From DATMAM01 sp035559995 (GTDB lineage Bacteria; Desulfobacterota; Binatia; UBA9968): a stretch of 64,000 bases of DNA. The position numbers and the translations under genes are program-made. The notes beneath the pieces were generated by a model. That model was given only the letters and a program-made list of their open reading frames with translations. It made no database searches and was not told the origin of the DNA. The DNA lies in the NCBI GenBank assembly GCA_035559995.1, contig DATMAM010000012.1, positions 124,001 through 188,000 on the forward strand, in the 5' to 3' direction. Shown piece after piece: positions 33,603-42,022 of the stretch; position 1 is the stretch's first letter, and each line of letters opens with the position of its first letter.

Positions 33603-34601
33603 GTGGCGTCTTTTGGGCTGACCCTGGCGAATCGCGGCGTGATCATCGGCGCGGTGACGGTTCCGGAGCTGCTGCGAATGGCCCGCAGGGCCGAGGAGTC
33701 CGGCAAGTTCGGCGCGGTGTGGGTGGGCGATAGCCTGCTGGCCAAGCCGCGCCTCGAATCCGTCGCTTTGCTTTCCGCGCTGGCGGCGGTCACGGCAAAA
33801 GTCAGACTCGGCGTCGGCTGTCTTGCGACTTTCGTTCACCGCCATCCGGTGCTTTTTGCCCAGCAATGGGCGAGCCTGGACGTGATCTCCAATGGCCGGG
33901 CCTGGCTCGTGGTGTGCCTCGGCGGTCCGAACGAGCAGAGCGCCGCGCAGGCGCTGGAGCATGCGGTGATGGGCGTTCAGGCCAAGGAGCGCGCCGCCCG
34001 GCTCGAAGAGGGGATCACGATCCTGCGCAAGCTCTTCAGCGAAAGGGGAGCTTCGCACCAAGGGCGGTTCTACCGGTTTGCCGGCGTCACGCTCGAGCCC
34101 CGGCCGCTCCAGCAGCCGTGCCCGATCTGGATCGCGAGCAACCCGACCGGTCTCACGTGGAAGGACGGGGCCAGCGCGCCGGAGAAGGTCGTTGAAAGAA
34201 GCTTCCGGCGCGTCGCGCGCTATGCGGACGGGTGGATGACGAACAAGGTTACGCCCGAGCAATTTGCCCAGCAGTGGCGGCGCATCACGGCGATGGCGCG
34301 CGAGGAGGGGCGCGACCCGACCCGTCTCGGCGCCGCGCTCTACTACAACATCAACATCAACGAAGACCGCGGCGCCGCGCTCGCGGAGAGCAAGGCGTTT
34401 CTGGACAGGTACTATACCTTTAACTTCAGCCCAGCTTTTGTCGAAGGTTTCACCACCGCCGGGCCAGCCCGGCGCTGCATCGAGGATTTAAAAGCGTACT
34501 TCGACGCCGGCGTCGAACATATCGCGTTGCGCATGGCGTCGTGGGATCAGGAAGGACAGCTCAGGCGCTTTTTGGAGGAGGTTGCGCCGGCGTTCGGCTG
34601 A
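33603..34601 (+). CDS. LLM-class flavin-dependent oxidoreductase
   Basis: This is a luciferase-like TIM-barrel protein of 332 residues that uses reduced FMN or F420 for monooxygenation or hydride transfer. Family features are FGAVWVGDSLLAKPRLESV, VRLGVGCLATFVHRHPVLFAQQWASLD, FYRFAGVTLEPRPLQQPCPIWIAS and RVARYADGWM. The start is GTG 33603, with GAGAGGAG 7 nt upstream. It is divergent from the ubiD operon and followed by a glyoxalase-like gene and an amidohydrolase on the same strand. The choice between FMN and F420 cannot be made from the sequence. Confidence 0.88.
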   Translation: MASFGLTLANRGVIIGAVTVPELLRMARRAEESGKFGAVWVGDSLLAKPRLESVALLSALAAVTAKVRLGVGCLATFVHRHPVLFAQQWASLDVISNGRAWLVVCLGGPNEQSAAQALEHAVMGVQAKERAARLEEGITILRKLFSERGASHQGRFYRFAGVTLEPRPLQQPCPIWIASNPTGLTWKDGASAPEKVVERSFRRVARYADGWMTNKVTPEQFAQQWRRITAMAREEGRDPTRLGAALYYNININEDRGAALAESKAFLDRYYTFNFSPAFVEGFTTAGPARRCIEDLKAYFDAGVEHIALRMASWDQEGQLRRFLEEVAPAFG

Positions 34602-34661
34602 GAGCCGAATCGCGGCGTACCGGCGGGGCGGCGACAAGCCCGGTACGCTCCGGCAGCGTTC

Positions 34662-35429
34662 ATGCTCCTCGGCATCGATCACATCGTTATCGCCGTGAGG
34701 GATCTCGACGCGGCCGCGCGCGACTACGAGCGGCTGGGGTTTACCGTCGTGCCCGGCGGGCGACATCCGGTCGGCACGCATAACGCGCTGATCGCGCTCG
34801 CCGACGGCTCGTACATCGAGCTGATTTCGTTTTACCGCGAGAACCCTAACCATCGCTGGTGGAAGCCGTTGCAAATCGGCGAAGGCCTGGTCGACTTTTG
34901 CATGCAAACGAGCGATTTGCTGGACGACTTGGAGACCATGCGGAGCGCCGGCATTCGCATGCACGACCCGCAGCCGTGGTCCCGAACAAGGCCGGACGGT
35001 TACGAGCTCAAGTGGAGATTGGCGATACCGCAGGAAGGGGATCGCGGCGTCGCGCCGTTTCTGATTCAAGACGAAACGCCCAGAGAAGAGCGAGTGCCGC
35101 GCCAAGTCGACCATGCCAACGGCGCGACCGGAATTGCCGGTCTCACAATCGCCGTGACGGACCCGATCGTGGTGCGCGACTGGTATCGAAGTCTCGTGCG
35201 GCGCCACGGCGAGCCGGTTCGGCGTCCCGAGCTCGGCGCGGCCGGCGTCGCGTTCAAGGTGCGCCGGCACGCGTTTGAATTTCTCGCGCCGGAATCCCCA
35301 GAGAGCCCCATCGCCAGAGCGCTCGAAAAGCGGGGACCGGCGCCGTATGCGGCCGTCTTAAAGAGCGCGGGTCGATCCGGGCCATTGGACCCCGCGCTCA
35401 CTCACGGCGCCGTGCTTTCGTTTGCATGA
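34662..35429 (+). CDS. VOC-superfamily (glyoxalase-like) protein
   Basis: This 255-residue protein has two vicinal-oxygen-chelate modules and resembles the Glyoxalase_3-like domain group. The first module starts LLGIDHIVIAVRDLDAAARDY with a metal-type His, and YIELISFY supplies a likely Glu ligand. A second, weaker module begins near ATGIAGLTIAVTDPIVVRDWY and lacks the initial His, so it may be structural only. Enzymes of this fold include ring-cleavage dioxygenases, isomerases and hydrolases; which reaction applies here is unknown. The start is ATG 34662. It is probably co-transcribed with the LLM oxidoreductase and the amidohydrolase. Confidence 0.83.
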   Translation: MLLGIDHIVIAVRDLDAAARDYERLGFTVVPGGRHPVGTHNALIALADGSYIELISFYRENPNHRWWKPLQIGEGLVDFCMQTSDLLDDLETMRSAGIRMHDPQPWSRTRPDGYELKWRLAIPQEGDRGVAPFLIQDETPREERVPRQVDHANGATGIAGLTIAVTDPIVVRDWYRSLVRRHGEPVRRPELGAAGVAFKVRRHAFEFLAPESPESPIARALEKRGPAPYAAVLKSAGRSGPLDPALTHGAVLSFA

Positions 35430-35481
35430 GTTCGTTTTTTATTTTCGGGGTGCTAAGTTCCCGGCAAAGGAGGGATCAGCA

Positions 35482-36588
35482 ATGGCTGCGAACAGTGCAG
35501 AGAAGGATTTGGTGATCGACGCCGACGCGCACGTTGTGGAGTCCGCCCGCACCTGGGAGTACATGGACGCGTCCGAGCGGCGGTATCGTCCCGTGCCCCT
35601 CCAGGCTCCTGAAGAGAACGGGACCAAACTGCAGTTTTGGCTCATCGACGGCAAGGTGAGAGGTTTGCGCTTTCCGGCCTTCTCGAGGACCGAGCTCGAG
35701 AATCTCTCCAGACGCGTCGGGCGGAAGTTCGCCGAGGTGGAGGAGAGCCGGGAGCTCGGAAACGTGGACCTGCGCTTGGAGTACATGGACGAAACCGGAG
35801 TGGACGTCCAGGTGCTGCACAATACGATTTTTATCGAATCCGTAACCGATCACGCCGCGGTCGAGGTGGCGCTCTATAAAAGCTGGAACCGGTGGCTGGC
35901 GGACATCTGGCGTCAGGGAAAGGGGAGGCTCCGCTGGTCGTGCATGGCGCCGACGTTAAGCATGCCGGACGCGTTGGAGCAAATCCGCTTCGGCAAAGAG
36001 AACGGCGCGTGCGCGGTGCTCATGCGGCCGGTCGAAGGCCATCGCCTGCTCTGCGATCCCTACTTTTACCCGATCTACGACGAGGCGAGCCGGCTCGACA
36101 TGGCGATTGCGATCCATATCGCGAACGGCAATCCCTGGCTCACGGATCTCTACACGCACCCCGTGAGAACGGCGACGGGATTGCACCGGTTCAGGATTCC
36201 CACGGTCGCGGCCTTTAACGACATCCTTCTCAGCGAGATCCCGCAGCTTTTTCCCAAACTCAGGTGGGGCTTCATCGAAGCGAGCGCTCAGTGGCTGCCG
36301 TGGGTGCTGCACGAAGCCAAGAATCGGTTCAAGACCATCGGGCGGCCGTGGCCGGACCGCTTCACGGAACAGTACCGCATGTTCGTCACCTGCGAGAACT
36401 CCGATGACTTGTCTTATATCGTGGAACAAGCGGGCGAGGATTGCCTGGTGATAGGGACGGATTACGGGCACACCGATACGTCAAGCGACATCGACGCCAT
36501 CAAGGTATTCAGATCGAGAACCGATCTGCCGCCCGCCGTAAAGCGCAAGATCTTGAGCGACAATGCGCGCGCGCTCTACGGGCTGTAG
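35482..36588 (+). CDS. amidohydrolase-2 family hydrolase/decarboxylase
   Basis: This is the second PF04909-type protein in the window (368 residues). The N-terminal metal motif is DADAHVVESARTWEY; IAIHIANGNPWLTDLY carries the central His, FIEASAQWLPWVLHEA follows and VIGTDYGHTDTSSDI holds the C-terminal Asp. The start ATG 35482 is favoured by AAAGGAGGG 8 nt upstream; the open 20 codons before it are not family-like. It closes the plus-strand arm of the divergent catabolic locus, and its convergent neighbour starts 9 bp after its stop. Hydrolysis or decarboxylation of a ring-cleavage product is a plausible but unproven role. Confidence 0.85.
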   Translation: MAANSAEKDLVIDADAHVVESARTWEYMDASERRYRPVPLQAPEENGTKLQFWLIDGKVRGLRFPAFSRTELENLSRRVGRKFAEVEESRELGNVDLRLEYMDETGVDVQVLHNTIFIESVTDHAAVEVALYKSWNRWLADIWRQGKGRLRWSCMAPTLSMPDALEQIRFGKENGACAVLMRPVEGHRLLCDPYFYPIYDEASRLDMAIAIHIANGNPWLTDLYTHPVRTATGLHRFRIPTVAAFNDILLSEIPQLFPKLRWGFIEASAQWLPWVLHEAKNRFKTIGRPWPDRFTEQYRMFVTCENSDDLSYIVEQAGEDCLVIGTDYGHTDTSSDIDAIKVFRSRTDLPPAVKRKILSDNARALYGL

Positions 36589-36597
36589 GACCCGCCG

Positions 36598-37608
36598 CTA
36601 GCGCTTCTTGTAGACCGCCTGAACGAACCCTGAGGCTTCGAGCTTTTTCACAAAGCTGTTATCGACCGCCGTTTCCACGCGCACGCCGGCCAACTTCGGG
36701 TTAATCGTGGCGAGAATGCCGTGAAGCCTCTTCATGGCGTCGAGGTTGGGGTAAGGGACGTGCTCGTACGCCTGGGCGACCGATCGGTAAGCCTCTTCCA
36801 AATCCTCCGGTTTGCTCAGCCGAAGATTGCTCGCGAGCAGGCGCACCACGATCTCTTTGTTAGCGGGTTCCATGACAAAGGCGATGCCCTCGATGATCGC
36901 CTTGAGATAGCTTTCCACGAGCTGAGGCTTGAGCGCGGCCGTGCGGCGGGTGGTCAGGACCATCGTCTGCGGCATGGTGAGGCCGGAGCCTTTGAAGTCG
37001 AAAAGAATCGGATAGCCCTTCCTGGCGTAGACCTCGCCCATGGCGCCGCGGAGGGTGGTCGCGTCGACGCTCCCCGATTCCATCGCCAGGCGACGGTTGG
37101 TTTCGGTCCCGGGGATCGTGAGCATGTTGATCTTGGCCTGGTTGGGATCGATCCCCAAGTTTTGCAAGGCCAACAGACACACGATGTGCGAGGTCGCGCC
37201 CGGCCCGCTGATCGCGATGCGCTTTCCTTTGAGATCTTCGGCCTTCGTGATTTCAGGCCTGGCATTCAAGGTGTAGTCGAGCTTTTGGGTCAAATTGGCG
37301 ACGCCGACGACTTCGGCGCCGCTTGTGGCGGCGTTGAGAAGATGCCCCGCCCCGGTGATCGCCATGTCGATCTCGCCCGCGGTGAGCGCAGCAATGCTCA
37401 GCGGGGAGCGGGGCATGAGGATGAGCTGCGTGTCGAGGCCGTACTTGTGAAAAAGGTTTTGCTGCTTGGCGGCCCATACCGCGATCATGCTTTCACCCGT
37501 GACGCTGAACGCGAAATTGGACTTTATGGGAGCGGCGGCTCGAGCGGGTACGTTGGCAAGGATGACGGCGATCGTTGCAAGAATTGGGCGCTGCAGGAAA
37601 GTTTTCAT
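36598..37608 (-). CDS. NMT1/SsuA-like periplasmic substrate-binding protein
   Basis: This is an ABC-type solute-binding protein (336 residues) of the NMT1/THI5-like group, whose members bind thiamine precursors, taurine, nitrate or related small molecules. A signal peptide (about 1-25, ending ANVPARAA) is followed by FAVWAAKQQNLFHKYGLD-like sequence, ALTAGEIDMAITGAGHLL, LKGKRIAISGPGATSH and a C-terminal helical lobe. I use ATG 37608 (MKTFLQRP) because GGAGGAG lies 9 nt upstream; ATG 37614 would be too close. It is the last gene of a four-gene minus-strand block (SBP, permease, M20 hydrolase, this SBP). Confidence 0.85.
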   Translation of the reverse strand: MKTFLQRPILATIAVILANVPARAAAPIKSNFAFSVTGESMIAVWAAKQQNLFHKYGLDTQLILMPRSPLSIAALTAGEIDMAITGAGHLLNAATSGAEVVGVANLTQKLDYTLNARPEITKAEDLKGKRIAISGPGATSHIVCLLALQNLGIDPNQAKINMLTIPGTETNRRLAMESGSVDATTLRGAMGEVYARKGYPILFDFKGSGLTMPQTMVLTTRRTAALKPQLVESYLKAIIEGIAFVMEPANKEIVVRLLASNLRLSKPEDLEEAYRSVAQAYEHVPYPNLDAMKRLHGILATINPKLAGVRVETAVDNSFVKKLEASGFVQAVYKKR

Positions 37609-37693
37609 GCTCATGGGCTCCTCCGCGGTTCTGGGCAACCCCTACGGCACATCGCCGCCAAAGTCAACCGCGGACTCAGGCGCGAGACGAGCG

Positions 37694-38884
37694 CTATCGA
37701 CAGAGCGCCAGGAACGCGAGCACTTTCGCCGCTTCGTAGACGCTTCGAACGGAGACGACGTCGCGATCGGTGTGTTGAAAGCGAACGTCGCGCGCGCCGT
37801 AATTGACCGCTTGAATGCCCCTGACGTTGAGAAGCCCGGTGTCGTTCGCCGCGGTCGAGTAGCAAAACTTTGGCTCGCGCCCGAGCATCGCGCGGATGGC
37901 GCGGGCGAGCGATCGCGCCACGGGAGCATCTCGGGCCACCTCGCTCGGGTACATCAAATCGCCGCGTTCGACAGTGACCTCAAATGGGGCGAGATCGCCA
38001 AGCTGTTCGATGATTTGGCCGATAGCTTCCTCGTGATCATCGCCTGGAAGCAGCCGGCGATCGAAGACGATCCTACATTCGCTCTGAATCGTGTGCGTGG
38101 CTTTGGGAAAACTCTCGATCGAATTAGCCGTCAAGGTAACGCGGCCAAGCTCGGGGTGCTCCCGGGCGGAAGGGTAAGGCATCAACGGCCGGAGTTTCTC
38201 CAGCGCGCTCATCGCTCCTTCGATCGCGTTGATCCCCTCCCAAGGCCTGCTGCTGTGAGCCTGCTTGCCGCGGACGCTGACCACGATGTCGATTCGACCC
38301 TTGTTGCCCAGCTGGATTTCGGGCGGCCCGTCGACGACGGCCCAGTCCGCGCGAACCTCGTCATGGTCGAGGACGTAGGCGAGCGAGTCGTGCCTGCCGG
38401 TCTCGCCCGCAGTGCTCGTAACGAAAAACAACTCGGCCGGTAAGCGGTCGGCGAAACGAGCCGCAAGCTTCATCGCGGCGATCATCGCCGCCAGGCTCCC
38501 CTTTTGTTCGCAGGCGCCTCTTCCCCACACGCATTCGCCCTCGATGCCGTACGGCGTTCCGTCGACAAGCGCTCCGGAGTAGGGATTTTTCATCGTGCTC
38601 GGAGCCGCGGTCATGGCGTAGCCGACGAGCAACAAAGATGGGGCGCTTCGGGCACTAGTGATGGAAGCGACAAGATTGCCCATCGGATCGATGCGGGGAG
38701 CGAGCCCGGCGCGTTCGAGCTCCGGCCGGACGACATCTCGAATCAGCGCCAAAACTTTCGGCTCGGCCTCAAGCAGATCGGTTTGCGGGCTGGGAAACTG
38801 AACCAGCTTGACGAGCAGCGCTTCAGTTTCCTCGTAGGCCAAATTCTCTTCGATGAATCTCTTGGCGGCATCCGCTTCCATCAT
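37694..38884 (-). CDS. M20-family peptidase-like protein with altered metal site
   Basis: This 396-residue protein has the M20 (ArgE/DapE/carboxypeptidase G2) layout: catalytic domain, inserted dimerisation domain (about 195-305, starting GRIDIVVSVRGKQAHSSRPWEG), then the catalytic domain again. The metal ligands are abnormal. The usual GHxDxVP reads VGYAMTAAP, with Tyr89 for His and Met91 for Asp. The bridging Asp of GxGAxDxKG is Glu126 (GRGACEQKG), and the Glu-Glu pair is Gly160-Glu161. Asp185 and the late His (QHTDRDVV) remain. Di-zinc hydrolysis in the standard way is therefore doubtful; a single-metal enzyme or a binding protein is possible. It lies between the ABC permease and the NMT1-like SBP genes. 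Confidence 0.82.
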   Translation of the reverse strand: MMEADAAKRFIEENLAYEETEALLVKLVQFPSPQTDLLEAEPKVLALIRDVVRPELERAGLAPRIDPMGNLVASITSARSAPSLLLVGYAMTAAPSTMKNPYSGALVDGTPYGIEGECVWGRGACEQKGSLAAMIAAMKLAARFADRLPAELFFVTSTAGETGRHDSLAYVLDHDEVRADWAVVDGPPEIQLGNKGRIDIVVSVRGKQAHSSRPWEGINAIEGAMSALEKLRPLMPYPSAREHPELGRVTLTANSIESFPKATHTIQSECRIVFDRRLLPGDDHEEAIGQIIEQLGDLAPFEVTVERGDLMYPSEVARDAPVARSLARAIRAMLGREPKFCYSTAANDTGLLNVRGIQAVNYGARDVRFQHTDRDVVSVRSVYEAAKVLAFLALCR

Positions 38885-38903
38885 CCAAGAATCTCAAATC
38901 TCC

Positions 38904-38936
38904 AATCCAAAATCCAAAATCCAAAATCCAAAATCC
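38904..38936. repeat. short tandem repeat, AATCCAA x4
   Basis: AATCCAA is repeated four times exactly (38904-38931) and followed by a partial fifth unit, ending at the permease stop codon. It fills most of the 52 bp between the permease and M20 genes. A diverged form of the same heptamer is in the queA-tgt gap. Confidence 0.85.
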
Positions 38937-40682
38937 CTACCCGCCCTCGTAGTGCATGCCGATCTTGCCCAACCTGCGCGCCATGACGATCAGCATCGTC
39001 GAGATGACGCTCACGATGATCGCAAGCGAGCACATCGGGCCGTAGTTCCCATCGACGTAAAAGTTGTAAAGCAACGGGCCGATCGGCTCTGCCCCGGGCG
39101 AATAAAGAAACACCGAGGTGCTGAACTCCCGGAGGTAAATGGTCGCGAGAATGATCCAGCCCGCGACAAATCCCGGCCGCAATAGCGGAAGAAGAATGCG
39201 GCGGAAGGTAGCGAGAAAGCCCGCTCCGGAAGTTTTGGATGCGTCCTCGAGATCATTGTGGATCTGGACAATTGTGCTGGTCATCGACCGGAGCCCGTAC
39301 GGCAAAAAACGGGTAATGTAGCCGATCATGAGAATCCATATCGTTCCGTAGATCGGCAGGGGAATATAGACGTAGGTCCATAGCAATCCCAACGCGAGGG
39401 CCGTTCCCGGAAACGCCCAGGGAATAAACGTCAGCGCCTCGATCGCGCCCCGTCCGGCAGCTTTGGTCCTTGCGGTAACGTACGAGGTGAGGGCGGCGAG
39501 AATCATGCAGAGTGTCGCTCCCGTTATGGCCAAAAAGAGGCTGTTCTGGAGCGCGCGGTAGGTGCGCGCGTCCGACAAATTCGACTGGTAGTGGTCGAGC
39601 GTCAACAGGCCCAACGTTTTTGCCCCCGGCACGTGGACGTAGCTGACCAGCGAAGTGTAAAGCAGGGCAACAAATGGAAGAACGACGATCAACAGCAGGA
39701 TCAGAGCGGCGAGCAGAGCGGCGGGATAGCGCCATTTCCCGAGGTCGATAATCGTGGGGCGGTAACCCCGGCCTGTCACGGTTACATAGCGTTCCGAGCG
39801 AGCCGTAAGGCGGCGGTAAAGATAAACGAAAATCATCGTGATCGCCAGGAGCGAGACGGCGTAGGTCGCCGCCAAGTTGTGGTTGGGCGGAAACGCGCCG
39901 AGCGTCTCCCGGTAGATTTTGGTCGTAAAGACCTCAATCCGCGCGGGCAGAGCGATTATCGCGGGGGTGTCGAAGCTTTCGATCGCGCGCACGAAATTGA
40001 GCGTGGTGGCGGCTAGAATCGCCGGCCTGATGATCGGGAACGTGATACGCCGGGCCACCTCGATGTGTCCCGAGCCGGCAACTTGAGCCGATTCTTCCAA
40101 TGAGGGATCCATCGAGTACAGGCTGGCCGAGATGATCAGGAACGCCAGCGGCGTTGTGATCAGCGCCTCGACGAAAACCATCCCGGGGAGAGAATAGATG
40201 TTGAAGGGAGCCTGATCGAGTCCAAGGAACTGCATCAGGAAGAGGTTCAGCACTCCGGTGCGCGGGCTGAGCAGGATCGTCCATGAGACCGCGAGCATTA
40301 CGGGCGGAAAGATATTTGGAACAATCGCCGTGAGCTCAAAAAGCCTGCGAAGGGGCGCGTTGGTGCGCACGGTGATCCAAGCCAGGGTCGAAGCCAGGAT
40401 GGTCGCGAGCACCGCGGCGCCCGAGGCGAAGATAAAGGAATTCATCAGCACCGAGTACGTTAACGGATCGGAGTACGCGTTGCGGTAGTTGGCGAGCGTC
40501 ATAGGGCCCGCGGTTCCGAGGGGTTTGCTCAAGAAGCTCCCGTAAAACAACATCACGGTGGGCGAGAGGCTCAGATATCCGATCACCACGGCCAAACTTA
40601 GCACGACGATCGACTGGGGCTCGCGCGGAATGGCCTTTCGCGGCCAGTCGCGGAGTCGGGTGAGCACCACGGTCCCGTTCAT
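38937..40682 (-). CDS. ABC transporter permease with two fused membrane domains (ferric-type)
   Basis: This is a 581-residue inner-membrane permease with two tandem binding-protein-dependent transport domains, like FbpB/SfuB and related ferric or putrescine-type permeases. Each half has about six TM helices and the cytoplasmic EAA loop: SLEESAQVAGSGHIEVARRI in the first half and LEDASKTSGAGFLATFRRI in the second. The start is ATG 40682. The SBP gene lies upstream, with an 85 bp gap holding a strong hairpin that should lower permease expression relative to the SBP. No ATPase gene is present here; a shared ATPase encoded elsewhere would be needed. Confidence 0.92.
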   Translation of the reverse strand: MNGTVVLTRLRDWPRKAIPREPQSIVVLSLAVVIGYLSLSPTVMLFYGSFLSKPLGTAGPMTLANYRNAYSDPLTYSVLMNSFIFASGAAVLATILASTLAWITVRTNAPLRRLFELTAIVPNIFPPVMLAVSWTILLSPRTGVLNLFLMQFLGLDQAPFNIYSLPGMVFVEALITTPLAFLIISASLYSMDPSLEESAQVAGSGHIEVARRITFPIIRPAILAATTLNFVRAIESFDTPAIIALPARIEVFTTKIYRETLGAFPPNHNLAATYAVSLLAITMIFVYLYRRLTARSERYVTVTGRGYRPTIIDLGKWRYPAALLAALILLLIVVLPFVALLYTSLVSYVHVPGAKTLGLLTLDHYQSNLSDARTYRALQNSLFLAITGATLCMILAALTSYVTARTKAAGRGAIEALTFIPWAFPGTALALGLLWTYVYIPLPIYGTIWILMIGYITRFLPYGLRSMTSTIVQIHNDLEDASKTSGAGFLATFRRILLPLLRPGFVAGWIILATIYLREFSTSVFLYSPGAEPIGPLLYNFYVDGNYGPMCSLAIIVSVISTMLIVMARRLGKIGMHYEGG

Positions 40683-40700
40683 GCGTCTTCGCCCGGTCTG

Positions 40701-40741
40701 AAAAAGAACAGGGCCGGCTCACACGAAAACGTGGGCCAGCC
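40701..40741 (-). terminator. hairpin attenuator between SBP and permease genes
   Basis: On the minus strand GGCTGGC-C-CACG pairs with CGTG-TGA-GCCGGCC around a TTTT loop, with one U-G pair and a small internal loop, and is followed by a T-rich stretch (TGTTCTTTTTC). It sits in the gap between the SBP and permease genes, where partial terminators commonly favour SBP expression. Confidence 0.6.
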
Positions 40742-40767
40742 CGGTAACCCTTCGACTCAAGAGCCAC

Positions 40768-41787
40768 CTACTTACCGAAGAAGATCTGCCGGAACTCGTT
40801 GCGCAGTTTCTTAAACTCTTCGGCGCTCGGGTTGTCCATAAAAAGCATGTTTGGAGCCACCTTCTCCGCATCCTTAATGGCGGGGTAGACGCCGGGATAC
40901 AGCACAAACTCGCCGTCTCCCGCGATGGCTTTCTGGCCTTCGGCCGAGCAAGCGTACTCGATGTACAGCTTGCCGGCGTTGGGATGCGACGCTTTGGCGC
41001 TCAGACCAAAATAGTTTGGATCGGTCAGATACTTGTCCATATAGACGTAATGGATCGGGCCTTTGTATTGTTGCACATACTTGATGTAGGTGATGCCGAC
41101 GTGGCCTTCTCCCTTGATGATCGCGTTGGTGACCGGCGCCAGTGACTCCACTAAGTGGGGCTTCTGCTTGGCTAGCGCCTTGACGTAGTCCATCCACTTA
41201 TCTCCCTTTAGTTTCTGCAGATTCCACAGAAACTGAGCCGTGGTGGTATGCTGCGCGGGGTCGGGCATGACGATCTTTCCCGTCCATTTGGGGTTGAGCA
41301 GGTCATCGAGCGTCTTGGGAACGTCCGCCGGCTTCACCAGCTCGGTATTGTAGAGAATGCTGATCGGAAGAACCCGCCAGGGCGTGAGCAGGGCGTCCTT
41401 TTCCTTGAATTGAGCCGGAAACTTTTCCGAGGAAGGTGGAATGTACTTTGTGAAGAGGCCTTCGTCCCTCATAATGAGCTGCACGCCGCGATTTCCCTCC
41501 ACGACATCGAACCCGACGCGGCCCGCCCGATGCTCGCCCAAGGCGCGGTCGGCGACTTTGGTCGACGAGGCGCGCCAGTACTCCACCCGGATGCCGTATT
41601 TTCTCTCAAATCCTTTATGCAGGTCGTCCATCGCTTGCGGTGGAACCGTGCCGTAAACGACAACTCTCCCCTCTTTTTTCGCGGCCTCGATGTCCACGGC
41701 CTGCGCGCCGGCAACTCGGGCCGCCCCGGCCAGCCCGAAAATCGTCGCGAGACTGAAAAAAACTAATGTCTTAATAAGTCTCTTCAT
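40768..41787 (-). CDS. extracellular solute-binding protein, ferric/FbpA-like
   Basis: This is a 339-residue periplasmic binding protein of the type-2 fold, similar to Fe(III)-binding FbpA and to spermidine/2-aminoethylphosphonate binders. A signal peptide ends near AARVAGAQA. EGRVVVYGTVP starts the first lobe, FERKYGIRVEYWRAS follows, and LNPKWTGKIVMPDP and ASHPNAGKLYIEY are typical of the family. The paired tyrosines used by FbpA for iron are not evident, so an organic ligand is more likely than iron. ATG 41787 has GAGAGGAG upstream. The permease gene is downstream. Confidence 0.87.
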   Translation of the reverse strand: MKRLIKTLVFFSLATIFGLAGAARVAGAQAVDIEAAKKEGRVVVYGTVPPQAMDDLHKGFERKYGIRVEYWRASSTKVADRALGEHRAGRVGFDVVEGNRGVQLIMRDEGLFTKYIPPSSEKFPAQFKEKDALLTPWRVLPISILYNTELVKPADVPKTLDDLLNPKWTGKIVMPDPAQHTTTAQFLWNLQKLKGDKWMDYVKALAKQKPHLVESLAPVTNAIIKGEGHVGITYIKYVQQYKGPIHYVYMDKYLTDPNYFGLSAKASHPNAGKLYIEYACSAEGQKAIAGDGEFVLYPGVYPAIKDAEKVAPNMLFMDNPSAEEFKKLRNEFRQIFFGK

Positions 41788-41835
41788 GGCTTTCTCCTCT
41801 CCAGTTCAGTTGAGATCATGACTATCCCTCAAGAG

Positions 41836-41863
41836 AGTAGAAGAGGGCGAAGGAGCCTGTCAA
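41836..41863 (-). promoter_or_regulatory. candidate promoter for the SBP-permease operon
   Basis: On the minus strand TTGACA (41863-41858) and TCTACT (41841-41836) are 16 nt apart, about 50 bp upstream of the SBP start. The -35 is consensus and the -10 is moderate. Confidence 0.4.
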
Positions 41864-41911
41864 GGCATGCTAGAGGCGTTCATTCCTCAAGGGTGCAGTT
41901 GCCGCTGCGCC

Positions 41912-41939
41912 TTGACAGCGAGCGGTATAACGATATAGT
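41912..41939 (+). promoter_or_regulatory. sigma70-type promoter for the TTT operon
   Basis: Consensus TTGACA (41912-41917) and near-consensus TATAGT (41934-41939) are separated by 16 nt, about 80 bp before the TctB start. It is the best promoter match I found in the window and is placed to drive the whole 10 kb operon. Confidence 0.6.
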
Positions 41940-42022
41940 CCGTGGCTGGGTTTTGAGCCAGTAGCGTGCACCCGGAGAAGCGCGCCAAGAAAATCACGCG
42001 TGAAGCTGCCCTGAGGATGGTT

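Noticed and set aside
38904..38936. AATCCAA repeats considered as a CRISPR array
   Set aside because: The unit is 7 bp with no spacers and no cas genes; it is a simple tandem repeat.
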